From Candidatus Saccharibacteria bacterium UBA2951 (GTDB lineage Bacteria; Patescibacteriota; Saccharimonadia; Saccharimonadales; Saccharimonadaceae): a stretch of 64,000 nucleotides of DNA. This document shows, one piece after another, positions 52,928 to 61,909 of this stretch. Positions within the stretch are counted from its first letter, which is position 1. Every line of letters starts with the position of its first letter. The notes below the pieces were generated by a model that was not told where the DNA came from, ran no database searches, and was given only the letters and a program-made list of their open reading frames with translations. The stretch is from NCBI GenBank assembly GCA_002348615.1, contig DEBR01000003.1, positions 87,377 through 151,376 on the forward strand, in the 5' to 3' direction. A program made the position numbers and the translations under genes.

Positions 52928-54015
52928 GATACGTCTCCGCCGCTGTTAGGAATCGCTGAAATCCATGTTGTGCCGCGCGCAAGCGCTATCGGTTGCCCGT
53001 TGGCATCGGTGAATGTAAGCTGGGCGCTGTCGCTGATTTTTGACCATGTTCCACTTATTGCGTGTCCGTTCTGAAAAATAATGACATTGCCGCTGCCCGT
53101 GGTCGTAATGTTCTCACGGTACCCATCTTCCATGACTTTGCTCATGTCGACTCTCAGGGCTATGATGACCTTTGCCATTATCTGCCCTGCCTCGCGATCA
53201 AGGTGTGGGGCGCCGCCTTCGGAACGTGCGTACAATTTGGTCGCTGGGTCATACTGATAGGACGAGTTATAAAGTGGTCCGCTGATCTTCAGATTAATCG
53301 TCGTCGCGTCCTTCGTTATGGCCTTACTGTCATCTGCGCGTTCGAATCCGACCGGTCGTGACGACGTGTATCCTTTAAGAGCGTTCAGCTGGTTGAGCTT
53401 TGAAAAGCTGGTGTATACATTGTGCGGCGCGTAGCGGTCGGTCGCCCGCCAGTAATATTTACTATTAAAGAATTGGTCGATGTCGCGGTATCCCCCACTC
53501 CGGACCTTTTTGAGTGCGTTATAACTGCCGCCGATATGTGCGATACTGGCGTCGTACGGAGTTGCCCAATTCAGGTAATACATGCGCAGGCTTCTGACCG
53601 GTCCAATAAGGTCAGGTTGATGCTGCTGGTACAGTGCGAGAAATCGTGTGATTCCACCTTCGGCGACGGCTTCGTATACAATCTCGGCGTCTTTCAGGCC
53701 AGACTGCGGCCGTGCGGATGGGCTATTTTCAAGCATGATAGCAGTGACGGGTTTCGTACGCGCTTTCTCATCCGCCACTTCCTCTCCGGTAAGGGGCGAA
53801 TAGTATTTCGGCTTCGGGGCGACCTTGACCGGCTTCGGTTTGTTGGCAGTAGTCTTAACTTCTTTCGGTTGCTGCCAAAAAATAATAGCGGCAACCAAGC
53901 CACCGGCAAGCACCAGGCCAAAAGCCGCTAAAAGGTATGTTCGTACCGGGTGTGAACGGACGCCTGCTCGAAGACGTACGAAAAACCTTTTTATAGGTGT
54001 CAGTTTGGGCCCCAT
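52918..54015 (-). CDS. DUF3048 (YerB-like) membrane-anchored protein
   Basis: A 365-aa protein with an N-terminal membrane helix (about 25-48) and the DUF3048 blocks YYSPLTGEEV, VMLENSPSARPQSGL-like (AIMLENS), IVYEAVAEGGITRFLALYQ, GPVRSLRMYYL and HIGGSYNALKK. Family function is not established; it acts outside the cell. TATACT lies 9 bases before the ATG. Cotranscribed with the kinase gene. Confidence 0.88.
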   Translation of the reverse strand: MGPKLTPIKRFFVRLRAGVRSHPVRTYLLAAFGLVLAGGLVAAIIFWQQPKEVKTTANKPKPVKVAPKPKYYSPLTGEEVADEKARTKPVTAIMLENSPSARPQSGLKDAEIVYEAVAEGGITRFLALYQQHQPDLIGPVRSLRMYYLNWATPYDASIAHIGGSYNALKKVRSGGYRDIDQFFNSKYYWRATDRYAPHNVYTSFSKLNQLNALKGYTSSRPVGFERADDSKAITKDATTINLKISGPLYNSSYQYDPATKLYARSEGGAPHLDREAGQIMAKVIIALRVDMSKVMEDGYRENITTTGSGNVIIFQNGHAISGTWSKISDSAQLTFTDANGQPIALARGTTWISAIPNSGGDVSWQ

Positions 54016-54045
54016 AATGCCATTAGTATAGCACGGCGCTTATGC

Positions 54046-55479
54046 TTAACCGGCGTAGTCGATAGCTCGTGTCAAGCGGTCGAGTGAACGCTCTTTACCA
54101 AGCAGTTCAAGCGTGTCGTTCAGTTGTGGGCTGAACGGCGCCCAGGTCGTCGCTATACGAATAAGACTAAAGAGAATGCCTGGTTTTTGACCAGTCGTTT
54201 CAAGCAGGTCATTCAATGCCTGTTGAATTGATGCGGTTGACCAATCAGTTAGTTCTGTCAGCGTATCACGGGCGGCCGTAAGCAGCTCGACGCGCATCGT
54301 GCTTTCAAGTTTTGCCAGCTGCTTATTGTCGGTTATGAGCGACACATCCGGTTCCGGTTCCTCGAAGAAGTACGATGTAAGTATAGGCAGGTCGGCCAAT
54401 GTTTTTAGACGGTCCTGCGCGAGCGTGAGCACGCGACGTTTGTAGTCGGTGTCGGCGCCCGCGGCGGTATCAGGCCAAAAATCAGCCACTCGCCGCTCCA
54501 GGTCTTCGGGCGTCAGTCCGCGGATGAACTGCCCGTTCATCCAAAGCAGGCGTTTTTCGTCGAACCGGGCACCGCTGCGTTGGACGCGTTGTAGGCTGAA
54601 TTTTTCAATCAGCTCGTTCATGGTAAATACTTCTTGCTCGGTGCCATCATTCCATCCGAGCGTCGCGATGAAACTAAGCAGCGTTTCCGGCAGATATCCT
54701 TCACGCACGTAATCTAGCACGTCTTTCGCGCCGTCGCGCTTTCCAAGCTTCTTGTTGCCCTGCTCGTTCAAAATGTGAGGCATAGTGGCGAATATCGGCG
54801 GTGTCAGACCAAGCACTTCGTAGAGGTTCATGTAGTTCGGCTGCGAACTCAGGAATTCCTGACCGCGTATGACATGACTGACCTGCATTTCGGCATCGTC
54901 AACGATATGGGCAAAGTTATAAGTTGGGTAGCCGTCACTTTTAATCAGAATGAAATCATCAATTACTTCTGGTCCGGAATGCAGATCCCCCATGACTTCG
55001 TCGTGCCAATCGTAAGATTTTGGATCGGACTTGAACCGCAGTGGCTGTGTTCCATCCCACGCCGGTGGATTTTCCGGCCGATGATTGCGGTACAGGAACG
55101 CCCGCTTTTCTTTTTGTGCTTGTTCGCGGAAGGCCTGAACTTCCTCGGCTGTATATGGGTCGGCATAGGCGCGTCCGGCGTCGATCAACTTCTGTGCCCA
55201 GGCTTTATATATATCCAGCCGCTCGCTTTGCTGGTATGGTGCGTACGGACCACCGACATCAAGCCCTTCATCCCACGTGATTCCCAGAAGCTTCAGGCAT
55301 TCCTTAATGTGATCGGCCGAACCTTCGACCTCACGGTTCTTGTCAGTGTCTTCAAGCCGCAGAATGAACGCGCCATTGGCGTTCTTGGCGGTCAGGTATG
55401 CGAATAATCCGGTTCGTAAATTGCCGACATGCATGAAGCCGGTCGGACTAGGGGCAAAACGAGTTCTAACGTTGGTCAT
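54046..55479 (-). CDS. gltX: Glutamyl-tRNA synthetase
   Basis: Class I synthetase of 477 aa. HIGH-like motif in RFAPSPTGFMHVGN, KMSKS-like motif as KLGKRDGA, and a C-terminal anticodon-binding helical domain. Whether it also charges tRNA-Gln cannot be told here. The start at 55479 (MTNVRTRFAPS) is chosen because TATAAT (55487-55492, complement) ends 7 bases upstream, giving a leaderless message. Confidence 0.96.
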   Translation of the reverse strand: MTNVRTRFAPSPTGFMHVGNLRTGLFAYLTAKNANGAFILRLEDTDKNREVEGSADHIKECLKLLGITWDEGLDVGGPYAPYQQSERLDIYKAWAQKLIDAGRAYADPYTAEEVQAFREQAQKEKRAFLYRNHRPENPPAWDGTQPLRFKSDPKSYDWHDEVMGDLHSGPEVIDDFILIKSDGYPTYNFAHIVDDAEMQVSHVIRGQEFLSSQPNYMNLYEVLGLTPPIFATMPHILNEQGNKKLGKRDGAKDVLDYVREGYLPETLLSFIATLGWNDGTEQEVFTMNELIEKFSLQRVQRSGARFDEKRLLWMNGQFIRGLTPEDLERRVADFWPDTAAGADTDYKRRVLTLAQDRLKTLADLPILTSYFFEEPEPDVSLITDNKQLAKLESTMRVELLTAARDTLTELTDWSTASIQQALNDLLETTGQKPGILFSLIRIATTWAPFSPQLNDTLELLGKERSLDRLTRAIDYAG

Positions 55480-55524
55480 TAACAAGATTATAACAGAGAT
55501 GGGGGCGTGAGCGTTCGTGCGATG

Positions 55525-56472
55525 CTACATACTTGTCGCGAGGCGACGGATCTGTTCGTTGCTGAGCAGTGCATTACCTTCGACGGTGTACAAAATACCG
55601 CCGTTCACCCAGGCTGCGTCGGTACCGTAGGTATAAATCGTAAGTCCTGCGTCGCTATAGGTTGCATAGTTGCCTTTTGATCGAGGATTAACGTATTTTT
55701 CAAGTAAAGCAGCAGAGTCCCAGCTGCTTTTAGATTGATTCAATGAAAAAGCGATCGGGGCGGAGTTCGAGGCGAAGCGCATGCTGACTTCGCCGCTTTG
55801 GTATGCGACAGGACCATCTAAGCGGTAGCCGACAGGCCTGTACTCAGGAAATGTCGCGTCGATGCCTGCTTGGGCGGCGGCAACACGGACCGATAGGTTC
55901 GGCATATTCAAGTACGTAAAGTAACCGGTGATAAGAAGAAGACCAAGGCTGGCGACAGCGACATTAAATGCCCTGCGGCGGGGCTGCTTGGCAGAGTGAG
56001 AAGCCGTACTTGCGTTCGCAAGCGCCTTACCAAGTTCCGCGTGTTTTATGTCGCGACTAGTCGGGTGTGATGCTGGGGTTTTGGCAGCATGAGCAGCGGC
56101 AGTGACCGCATGTGCCTTGGCGACCACAGGGTGGTGTACCGGTGCGATGTCAGCCTTTGCGGCAGGTTTTACGACTCTCATTTGCGGGTCGCGCGCAAAT
56201 TTCGAAATGTGGGGGCTGCGACTCACGGGCCGTCGAACATCCATGCTAGTGGCTGTAGGAGCCACGGGTTTCTTGGTAGTAACGGTCTTTTTGACGAATC
56301 GGCGATTCAAAGCCACGGAGCGTTGCTGCGCTTGGTGCACGCCTTTGGCATGAACGGACTGCGCTCGTCGCATTTCCTTATGGAGCTGCGCCTCCTTGTG
56401 TGCCGTTAATGGCAGGCCGGTGTGGCTGTCGTAATCGATTCCACCTATCGAAACAACGTTCGGTTGACTCAT
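55525..56472 (-). CDS. Membrane protein with DUF4367-like outer domain
   Basis: A 315-aa protein: a long Ala/His/Lys-rich cytoplasmic region (1-185), one membrane helix (about 188-208), and an outer domain (YRPVGYRLDGPVAYQSGEVSM, ending in EGNALLSNEQIRRLATSM) similar to DUF4367. Function unknown. AGGAA precedes the ATG. Divergent from the PEGA gene. Confidence 0.7.
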   Translation of the reverse strand: MSQPNVVSIGGIDYDSHTGLPLTAHKEAQLHKEMRRAQSVHAKGVHQAQQRSVALNRRFVKKTVTTKKPVAPTATSMDVRRPVSRSPHISKFARDPQMRVVKPAAKADIAPVHHPVVAKAHAVTAAAHAAKTPASHPTSRDIKHAELGKALANASTASHSAKQPRRRAFNVAVASLGLLLITGYFTYLNMPNLSVRVAAAQAGIDATFPEYRPVGYRLDGPVAYQSGEVSMRFASNSAPIAFSLNQSKSSWDSAALLEKYVNPRSKGNYATYSDAGLTIYTYGTDAAWVNGGILYTVEGNALLSNEQIRRLATSM

Positions 56473-56583
56473 GTCTGTTCCTGTTTTCCCTTTTCTACCC
56501 TGTTGGTTGTTCCTATCATACCGCCGCCATAAGCGCGTTGCAATAGTAAATGTAACAGGAGCGTAGCGATGTATAATAACCCT

Positions 56584-58029
56584 ATGTACCGAACGCCTTC
56601 AAAACGCCGGCAACTTATAAGCCGCATAGCCATTTATTCCCTTATGACGAGCGCCGTTCTTCTGCTCGTAACATTACTTGTGTTCGTTATGCTCGGATAC
56701 CGGTTCAACCGTGACACCAGCACTATCGAACAAGGAGGGTTGGTACAATTCGCCTCCCGTCCGACTGACGCTAACGTAACGATCGGCAAAGCTAAGCTTG
56801 CCGACCTTACGCCCTCGAAAATAACGGTCAACCCGGGCAATTATGACGTGTCCATTAATCGCAAAGGTTACATGCCGTGGAAGAAAAACGTCGACGTCCG
56901 ATCGGGTGAGGTACTGTGGCTAAATTATGCACAGTTGGTGCCGAACCGTATTACCACCAAGCAGCTGACGCGGTTCGAAGCGCTGGCGGGAGCGCTATCG
57001 GCTCCAAACGGTGACCGTTTCGCGCTAATTGAAGACGCATCAAAGCCGGTCATCACCTTCGCCGACATTACGGGCGATACGCCGAGGCTTACTCGTATCA
57101 CACTCCCTACATCCGTGTTCCCGACCGACAAGACCTCTACGATTACCTTGTCGAAATGGGCGAATGATTCTGACCGACTGCTTGTCGATTTGACGTATGG
57201 TACGACGACCGAACGCCTGCTTGTCGATCGCCGCGACGCCGAAAAGACCGTGAATCTTTCACGCAGGTATGCGCCCGACATTGCCGAGGCTATGTTTGAC
57301 CCGCGGTCATCAGACCGATTGATCATCCGAGACGCCAAGGGCGAGCTACGAACCCTTAATACGGCCAACGATACGTTGTCGAGCGTCCTCGCATCGTCTG
57401 TTTCATACATGTCGCTTTATAAGAACGACGCCATACTCATTGTCCGTACGGAGCCCGACGGTGGACAATCGGTCGGGTATATATCGCTCGGCAGCGATAA
57501 GGTACGGGTCATTAAGCGTATCGCAACGACCGAAAAGACTTTTGTAGCGGTAGCTGATTACTTTTCGGAACCACACCTTGCCATTACTGTCGGAAGCCAA
57601 CTCGATATTTATCGCTTGCGTCAGCTCCCGTCCAGTGAGTCGGATGGGTCAATCAGTATGACCCGGTTATTCAACAGCGCCCTGCCGGCGTCTGCGGAAC
57701 ACCTGTCAATCCGAACGAGCGGCCGATTCGTGCTAGCTCAATATGCTGGAGGTCTTCAAACGTACGATGTGGAACTTGCAAAACAATCCATTACCAGCTT
57801 CAAGGCTCCAGTCACTGGCGAACTACGCTGGCTCGACAAGTATCACTTTTATTTGACCGACGGCAAACAGCTAGAAGTAGTTGAATTTGACGGCGCCAAC
57901 CCTCACCGCATTACGGACCTCACGACAGCGTTCGATGCCGTGCAAAGTGATGACGGTAAATATATTTACACCATTGGTGCCACTGAAAAAGGCTACGCCA
58001 TTCAGCGTAGCCTTTTGATCCTTGAATAA
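56584..58029 (+). CDS. PEGA-domain membrane protein with beta-propeller-like region
   Basis: A 481-aa protein with one membrane helix (about 12-38), a PEGA domain (SRPTDANVTIGKAKL, PGNYDVSINRKGYMPW), and a long repetitive beta region that may be a propeller. Probably binds the cell envelope. ATG at 56584 is used because TATAAT (56572-56577) ends 6 bases before it; the ATG at 56569 would lie upstream of the promoter hexamer. Its last codons hold a terminator. Confidence 0.75.
   Translation: MYRTPSKRRQLISRIAIYSLMTSAVLLLVTLLVFVMLGYRFNRDTSTIEQGGLVQFASRPTDANVTIGKAKLADLTPSKITVNPGNYDVSINRKGYMPWKKNVDVRSGEVLWLNYAQLVPNRITTKQLTRFEALAGALSAPNGDRFALIEDASKPVITFADITGDTPRLTRITLPTSVFPTDKTSTITLSKWANDSDRLLVDLTYGTTTERLLVDRRDAEKTVNLSRRYAPDIAEAMFDPRSSDRLIIRDAKGELRTLNTANDTLSSVLASSVSYMSLYKNDAILIVRTEPDGGQSVGYISLGSDKVRVIKRIATTEKTFVAVADYFSEPHLAITVGSQLDIYRLRQLPSSESDGSISMTRLFNSALPASAEHLSIRTSGRFVLAQYAGGLQTYDVELAKQSITSFKAPVTGELRWLDKYHFYLTDGKQLEVVEFDGANPHRITDLTTAFDAVQSDDGKYIYTIGATEKGYAIQRSLLILE
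57987..58016. terminator. Bidirectional terminator inside coding sequence
   Basis: AAAAGGCTACGC (57987-57998) pairs with GCGTAGCCTTTT (58005-58016), a 12-bp perfect stem with A and T ends. It lies within the last codons of the PEGA gene and 15 bases beyond the stop of the convergent sortase gene. Confidence 0.8.
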
Positions 58030-58030
58030 A

Positions 58031-59206
58031 CTATCCGCCGAACAGCTTTTCAAGCAGTGTCGGTGAGTTGCTTGGCATGACGATTCCCTTGTCGCTGCCA
58101 CTGCTCGTAGGTGCGGCCGTCGCCGTCGCCGGATCCGGGCTAACCTGCTCGCCCGTGACAAGCAAGCGGTTCAAGGCGGTACCAAGCGGCGTACAGGTAA
58201 TTAAAGTGGCTTCAGGCTTTGTGGTCGGGTATACGAGAGCGCTCACATCGGTCGGTTTGACGACACGTGTCTTCGTGATGTTGTAGGTGTAGCGGATACC
58301 ATTGTAGTGTAAGTAAAAAATATCACCGGGCTTCAGGCGTTCGAGCAACGCGAACACGAACTTGTAATTGCCGGTCTCAATAAAATCATTACTTGAGTGG
58401 CCCGATATGACCGTATTGCCAACCTGGCCGGGTTTACTGTCGGCACCGGGAATACCGAAGTACGCTACGCCGTTTTCCATCGCCTTTAATTGTGACGCTT
58501 GGTCGGGCGTCGTGTTGTACACCACGGGCACATTGACATTGATTTTAGGAATGATAAGGCGTGGGTCCTGACTAACCTGAAGGCTGGCATTCGGATCAAC
58601 TACTATATTCTGAGGGTCGATCTCGCCAGGAGTGATATAGGCTTTGACGTTGGCAATGATCGCACGGTTGTATTGCAGGAACGAAAATAAGACCAGAACG
58701 ACGAGTGCGGCTGTGATAGGAACGAAGTGACGGCTCTTCCGTACGCGCTTACCCGCGCTTTTCACACGGCTCAGCAACTGTGCGCGAAGATCTTCGATCG
58801 CTTCATCACGACTTACGTCACTTTTCTCGGTTTCTGGCGTGGCGGCTGTCGGCTGATTTTTCAGTGACGCGGTATGGTGCGAGTAAGCCTGGTGAACCTG
58901 GTTGACCGCCCCTACATAGTACTGTTCGTAGTATTTCTGGTAGTATTCCTGCCACGCCGAGTGGTAGTCTTGCCACTCCTTTTGGTTTGCGGTCGTCGCG
59001 GCATCATGAGTCCGGCGGTACGTGGTCGGAAGTGCCTGACCTTCAGGTGTCGTAGCGGCGGCAGCGGGTTCGCCGGAGTAGATGGAATCTAGCTGCGAAC
59101 GAGCTATATCGGCAGCGGCCGACTGGGCGGCTGAGTTGTCGCGTTTCGGCGGTTGGACGCTCCCTCGGGGGTCGCCGCTTTGGATTTGTCGGTCTTCAGG
59201 ACGCAT
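58031..59206 (-). CDS. Sortase with long Tyr-rich cytoplasmic region
   Basis: A 391-aa sortase. The first 155 residues are cytoplasmic, with a Tyr/Gln-rich stretch (about 80-97) not normal for sortases. A membrane helix (about 162-180) leads to the catalytic domain with H270 (ISGHSS), C338 (LITCTP) and R347 (LNRLLV). The C-terminal 40 residues extend past the fold. ATG at 59206 is preferred over TTG at 59239, since a -10 TACAAT lies between them. No LPXTG substrate is adjacent. Confidence 0.85.
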   Translation of the reverse strand: MRPEDRQIQSGDPRGSVQPPKRDNSAAQSAAADIARSQLDSIYSGEPAAAATTPEGQALPTTYRRTHDAATTANQKEWQDYHSAWQEYYQKYYEQYYVGAVNQVHQAYSHHTASLKNQPTAATPETEKSDVSRDEAIEDLRAQLLSRVKSAGKRVRKSRHFVPITAALVVLVLFSFLQYNRAIIANVKAYITPGEIDPQNIVVDPNASLQVSQDPRLIIPKINVNVPVVYNTTPDQASQLKAMENGVAYFGIPGADSKPGQVGNTVISGHSSNDFIETGNYKFVFALLERLKPGDIFYLHYNGIRYTYNITKTRVVKPTDVSALVYPTTKPEATLITCTPLGTALNRLLVTGEQVSPDPATATAAPTSSGSDKGIVMPSNSPTLLEKLFGG

Positions 59207-59259
59207 TGCTATAGATTCCCACTTGGGTTCATTGTACAATATCAGATGTAATTTGAGTA

Positions 59260-59285
59260 TGCCGCCCCAATAGGAATTGGTAGAC
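59260..59285 (+). pseudogene. 5' fragment of a tRNA-Leu gene
   Basis: The D-arm block GGAATTGGTAGAC (59273-59285) and acceptor-like TGCCGC (59260-59265) are identical to the same parts of the intact tRNA-Leu that follows at 59303. The rest of the tRNA is absent. Confidence 0.6.
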
Positions 59286-59302
59286 GAATTTTAATAACTT
59301 GT

Positions 59303-59389
59303 GCCGCGATGGTGGAATTGGTAGACACGCTAGACTCAAAATCTGGTGCTCGTTAGAGCGTGCCGGTTCAAGTCCGGCTCGCGGTACCA
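59303..59389 (+). tRNA. tRNA-Leu (anticodon CAA)
   Basis: Class II tRNA of 87 nt. Acceptor GCCGCGA/TCGCGGT, Leu D arm, anticodon loop CTCAAAA (CAA), long variable arm (TGCTCGTTAGAGCG), T arm GCCGGTTCAAGTCCGGC, encoded CCA. Confidence 0.93.
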
Positions 59390-59471
59390 GTTATTAAACT
59401 TCAGATTGACTACAAGCAGTCAATTTCACGCCGGACGTACTGCGCACCGCCTTCGGCGACCAAAATCCTGT

Positions 59472-59513
59472 GAGCTTTTGCTAGTGCCGGTTCAAGTCCG
59501 GCCCGCGGTACCA
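59472..59513 (+). pseudogene. 3' fragment of a tRNA-Leu gene
   Basis: From AAAATC to CCA the sequence matches the 3' half of tRNA-Leu, with GTGCCGGTTCAAGTCCGG identical, the acceptor 3' strand differing by one base (CCCGCGGT for CTCGCGGT), and a diverged variable arm. No 5' half precedes it. Confidence 0.65.
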
Positions 59514-59532
59514 CGAAGATTCTTTAATTAAT

Positions 59533-59562
59533 ACGCCCTCTTTCTGGGCGTGTTAATTTTTT
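59533..59562 (+). terminator. Terminator after tRNA-Leu region
   Basis: ACGCCC (59533-59538) pairs with GGGCGT (59546-59551), followed by GTTAATTTTTT. Confidence 0.8.
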
Positions 59563-60352
59563 ATTTCGCAACGATACTTGATGTAATTGCCTGGAGAGGA
59601 TTTGGCTTGTTCCAAAGCCAGTAAGCGGCGGCGTTTGTCGCAACGGTGCCGCGCCAGATTGCCATAGGTTCCAGCCATGGCTGGGTGACGACTTCGCCGC
59701 CGTGGGCGATGATGATCGTGTCCTGGTGAAGCGTCATGACCACGCACGGGTACGTGATAGTGAACTTGTGCAACGTTTCGACTAGCTGCATGAGCTGCAT
59801 GCCGAAGGTCAGGACCTTAGGGTAATATACGCCGCTAAAGAGCTTTTGGACTTGTGCGAAGCTGGCGACAAGTAGCGTATCCGGACGTTCCACAAGTAAA
59901 GCCGGGTCGTTCTTGACCAGGTCGATGGCATCACGCGTGACCGTGATTGATCCGGAGTAATTCCGTATAAAATCTTCGTATGCCAGCGCCGTTTCGGCGT
60001 TTCGGCCGGCGTCGCCAACGAGCAGTACACCGTCCGCCCATTCGCTTGCCGCGTTCAGCTCGGGCAAGGCTTCTTTTGATAGCCCGCCGCTTGGAGTACA
60101 GGCAGCGAACATGACATCAAGGAGTGTCGAGGGTACAGACTTTTTAAGGCAGTCCGGCAAAAGCACCTTAACCTGCCCTACTCCGGTACCAAGTGCTGTC
60201 TGGTAGCCCTCGGCGACGGCAGAAAAACCGAGCTTGTTACCACCGACAATAAGCAGCTTGCCCGCTTGGTCGCGCCGTTCGGGCTTGCTCCACTCAATGT
60301 CAGGGAATAACGGCTTGCCAGGCAGTTGCCTACGCCAGTACGTATGTTCCAT
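59561..60352 (-). CDS. NAD(P)H-hydrate dehydratase-like (ribokinase-fold) protein
   Basis: A 263-aa protein resembling the YjeF C-terminal / NnrD family (KPERRDQAGKLLIVGGN, FSAVAEGYQTALGTGVGQVKV, LLVGDAGRN). The hallmark GTGDVLAG catalytic block is not seen (WRGTVATNAAAYWLW in its place), so activity on hydrated NAD(P)H is uncertain. It overlaps the HAD gene by 23 bases. Confidence 0.65.
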   Translation of the reverse strand: MEHTYWRRQLPGKPLFPDIEWSKPERRDQAGKLLIVGGNKLGFSAVAEGYQTALGTGVGQVKVLLPDCLKKSVPSTLLDVMFAACTPSGGLSKEALPELNAASEWADGVLLVGDAGRNAETALAYEDFIRNYSGSITVTRDAIDLVKNDPALLVERPDTLLVASFAQVQKLFSGVYYPKVLTFGMQLMQLVETLHKFTITYPCVVMTLHQDTIIIAHGGEVVTQPWLEPMAIWRGTVATNAAAYWLWNKPNPLQAITSSIVAK

Positions 60353-61043
60353 CCAGGCCTCTCTTTAAGGTGTAGGCGATGCTTTTTCGTTCAACCACAA
60401 TTGTCCACCCTTCTTGCAGCGCCTTCTCTTTCAGTCTTTCATCAGGGTTGAACGCAATCGGATTGTCTACGATTTCTAGCATACCAATGTCCCCACCGGA
60501 ATCCCCGACGGCATACGACCCTTTCCATGAAAGATCGTACTTTTCGGCGATATCCTTAAGTACCGTATCTTTATGCCCGAATATCTCACTGGAGCGTTCT
60601 GTTAGGCGACCGTTCTCGATCACATGTTCTCGTCCGACCGCTATATCTATGTCATGCAGTTTCGCGAACCGGTCGACCAGTTGCTGGTATGAACCGCTGA
60701 TAGCCACGATGGCGTACCCCTTGGCTTTAAGATCTTTCAGCAGGTCTAGCGTGTACTTGTATATATGGTGACCTTTGGCTTTTAAAATGGTGTCGGCGAT
60801 TCGGTTGAACCGCTCGACTTCGACGCCGACGATTGACGCGCTCATCGCTCGCACCAGCGTCATTTCGTATGATTCATAATCAGCACGGCGCTCACGCCAA
60901 GCTTCTCGTGCCTTCAGCACGGACGTAGCCGCTGTCGGTGCCACAAGTCCTTCCTCGACGAACGCATCGAACAATTCGTGGTACAGTTGCCACCGAAAAA
61001 TAGTGCCATCAATATCGAACGCTGCGAATGGGCGTTTTATCAT
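60330..61043 (-). CDS. HAD-family phosphatase (SerB-like)
   Basis: A 237-aa HAD phosphatase with motif I FDIDGTIF (residues 9-16), motif II in VAISGSYQQ, and motif IV GDSGGDIGML. The helical cap and overall pattern resemble phosphoserine phosphatase-like HAD-IB proteins. Substrate unknown. The ATG at 61043 overlaps the upstream stop (ATGA). Confidence 0.85.
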   Translation of the reverse strand: MIKRPFAAFDIDGTIFRWQLYHELFDAFVEEGLVAPTAATSVLKAREAWRERRADYESYEMTLVRAMSASIVGVEVERFNRIADTILKAKGHHIYKYTLDLLKDLKAKGYAIVAISGSYQQLVDRFAKLHDIDIAVGREHVIENGRLTERSSEIFGHKDTVLKDIAEKYDLSWKGSYAVGDSGGDIGMLEIVDNPIAFNPDERLKEKALQEGWTIVVERKSIAYTLKRGLDGTYVLA

Positions 61044-61882
61044 AGTCTTGAGGTGGCGGCTATGGCGACGAACAGCAGTACGAACAGTGACAGGAGCATA
61101 AGTACGAGCGCGATCGGCACGAAGAACGTCAGCCAACTTAACCAGTGCGCCGATGGCTTTTGCTGTCCGGCATCGGTAACGTCACGGAGTTGCCGGTAGA
61201 GTACGGCTGACGAGCCGGGCGCGAGTAACTGCGGGATCATACCGAATGTCATCAGGTTCCACAAGCTGTAGCCGGCCAATGTGGTGAACCAGGCGCCCTT
61301 GGTAAGTTCGGCACTCCGTTTGACGGCGGCGTTGCCACGCTTGCCTTCGGCGAAGAACACCGTGCCCGCCAACTTATATCGGACCGCCATAATGATGCCC
61401 GGCACGATAAGAAGCAGTGACCATAGGATTACCTTGATCATGACGACGATATTTACCCATAAGTAACCGGCAAGGTCTTTCATGACTTCCTTGAATGCCT
61501 GCTTCAAACCGACTTTTTCTCCGTGGGCAAGCCTGGCGCCGGTGTATTCAAGGATTCCGTTTAGTACCAGCGTGACAAGCACCACTATGAACAACGCTGA
61601 AGCGATGATGACACCGGCCACGGCTATGCGTCCCGGATCTTGTGAAAAGAAGTCATTCCATGCCTGCTGGTCCTGACGTTCGATCTGGGCTTGGCTTCTG
61701 GTGTCTACGATATCGGCAATGTTTGACGCCGTATTGGCGATGAATGCGACCGAACAAAGCACGATGGCATAGATTGCCACTGACTGGGCGTTCGCGAAGA
61801 ACAGCTTAAGACCGTTCAGGCCGATATAGAACGGGTTGTTTTCGTACGGTTCCCGCTGGGCTTTCGGGTGCGTTTTTGCCAT
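61040..61882 (-). CDS. Multi-pass membrane protein
   Basis: A 280-aa protein with about six helices, similar in shape to the DUF975 or YciC-like group (PGIIMAVRYKLAGTVFFAEGKRGNAAVKRSAELTKG, at about residues 165-200). Function unknown. GAGGT lies before the ATG. First gene of a run with the HAD and dehydratase-like genes. Confidence 0.7.
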   Translation of the reverse strand: MAKTHPKAQREPYENNPFYIGLNGLKLFFANAQSVAIYAIVLCSVAFIANTASNIADIVDTRSQAQIERQDQQAWNDFFSQDPGRIAVAGVIIASALFIVVLVTLVLNGILEYTGARLAHGEKVGLKQAFKEVMKDLAGYLWVNIVVMIKVILWSLLLIVPGIIMAVRYKLAGTVFFAEGKRGNAAVKRSAELTKGAWFTTLAGYSLWNLMTFGMIPQLLAPGSSAVLYRQLRDVTDAGQQKPSAHWLSWLTFFVPIALVLMLLSLFVLLFVAIAATSRL

Positions 61883-61909
61883 AAGATACCTCGTTTAATG
61901 TTATTCGTA

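Noticed and set aside
59346..59531. A 61-codon frame over the tRNA-Leu region
   Set aside because: It reads through the tRNA and its fragment and has no protein features.
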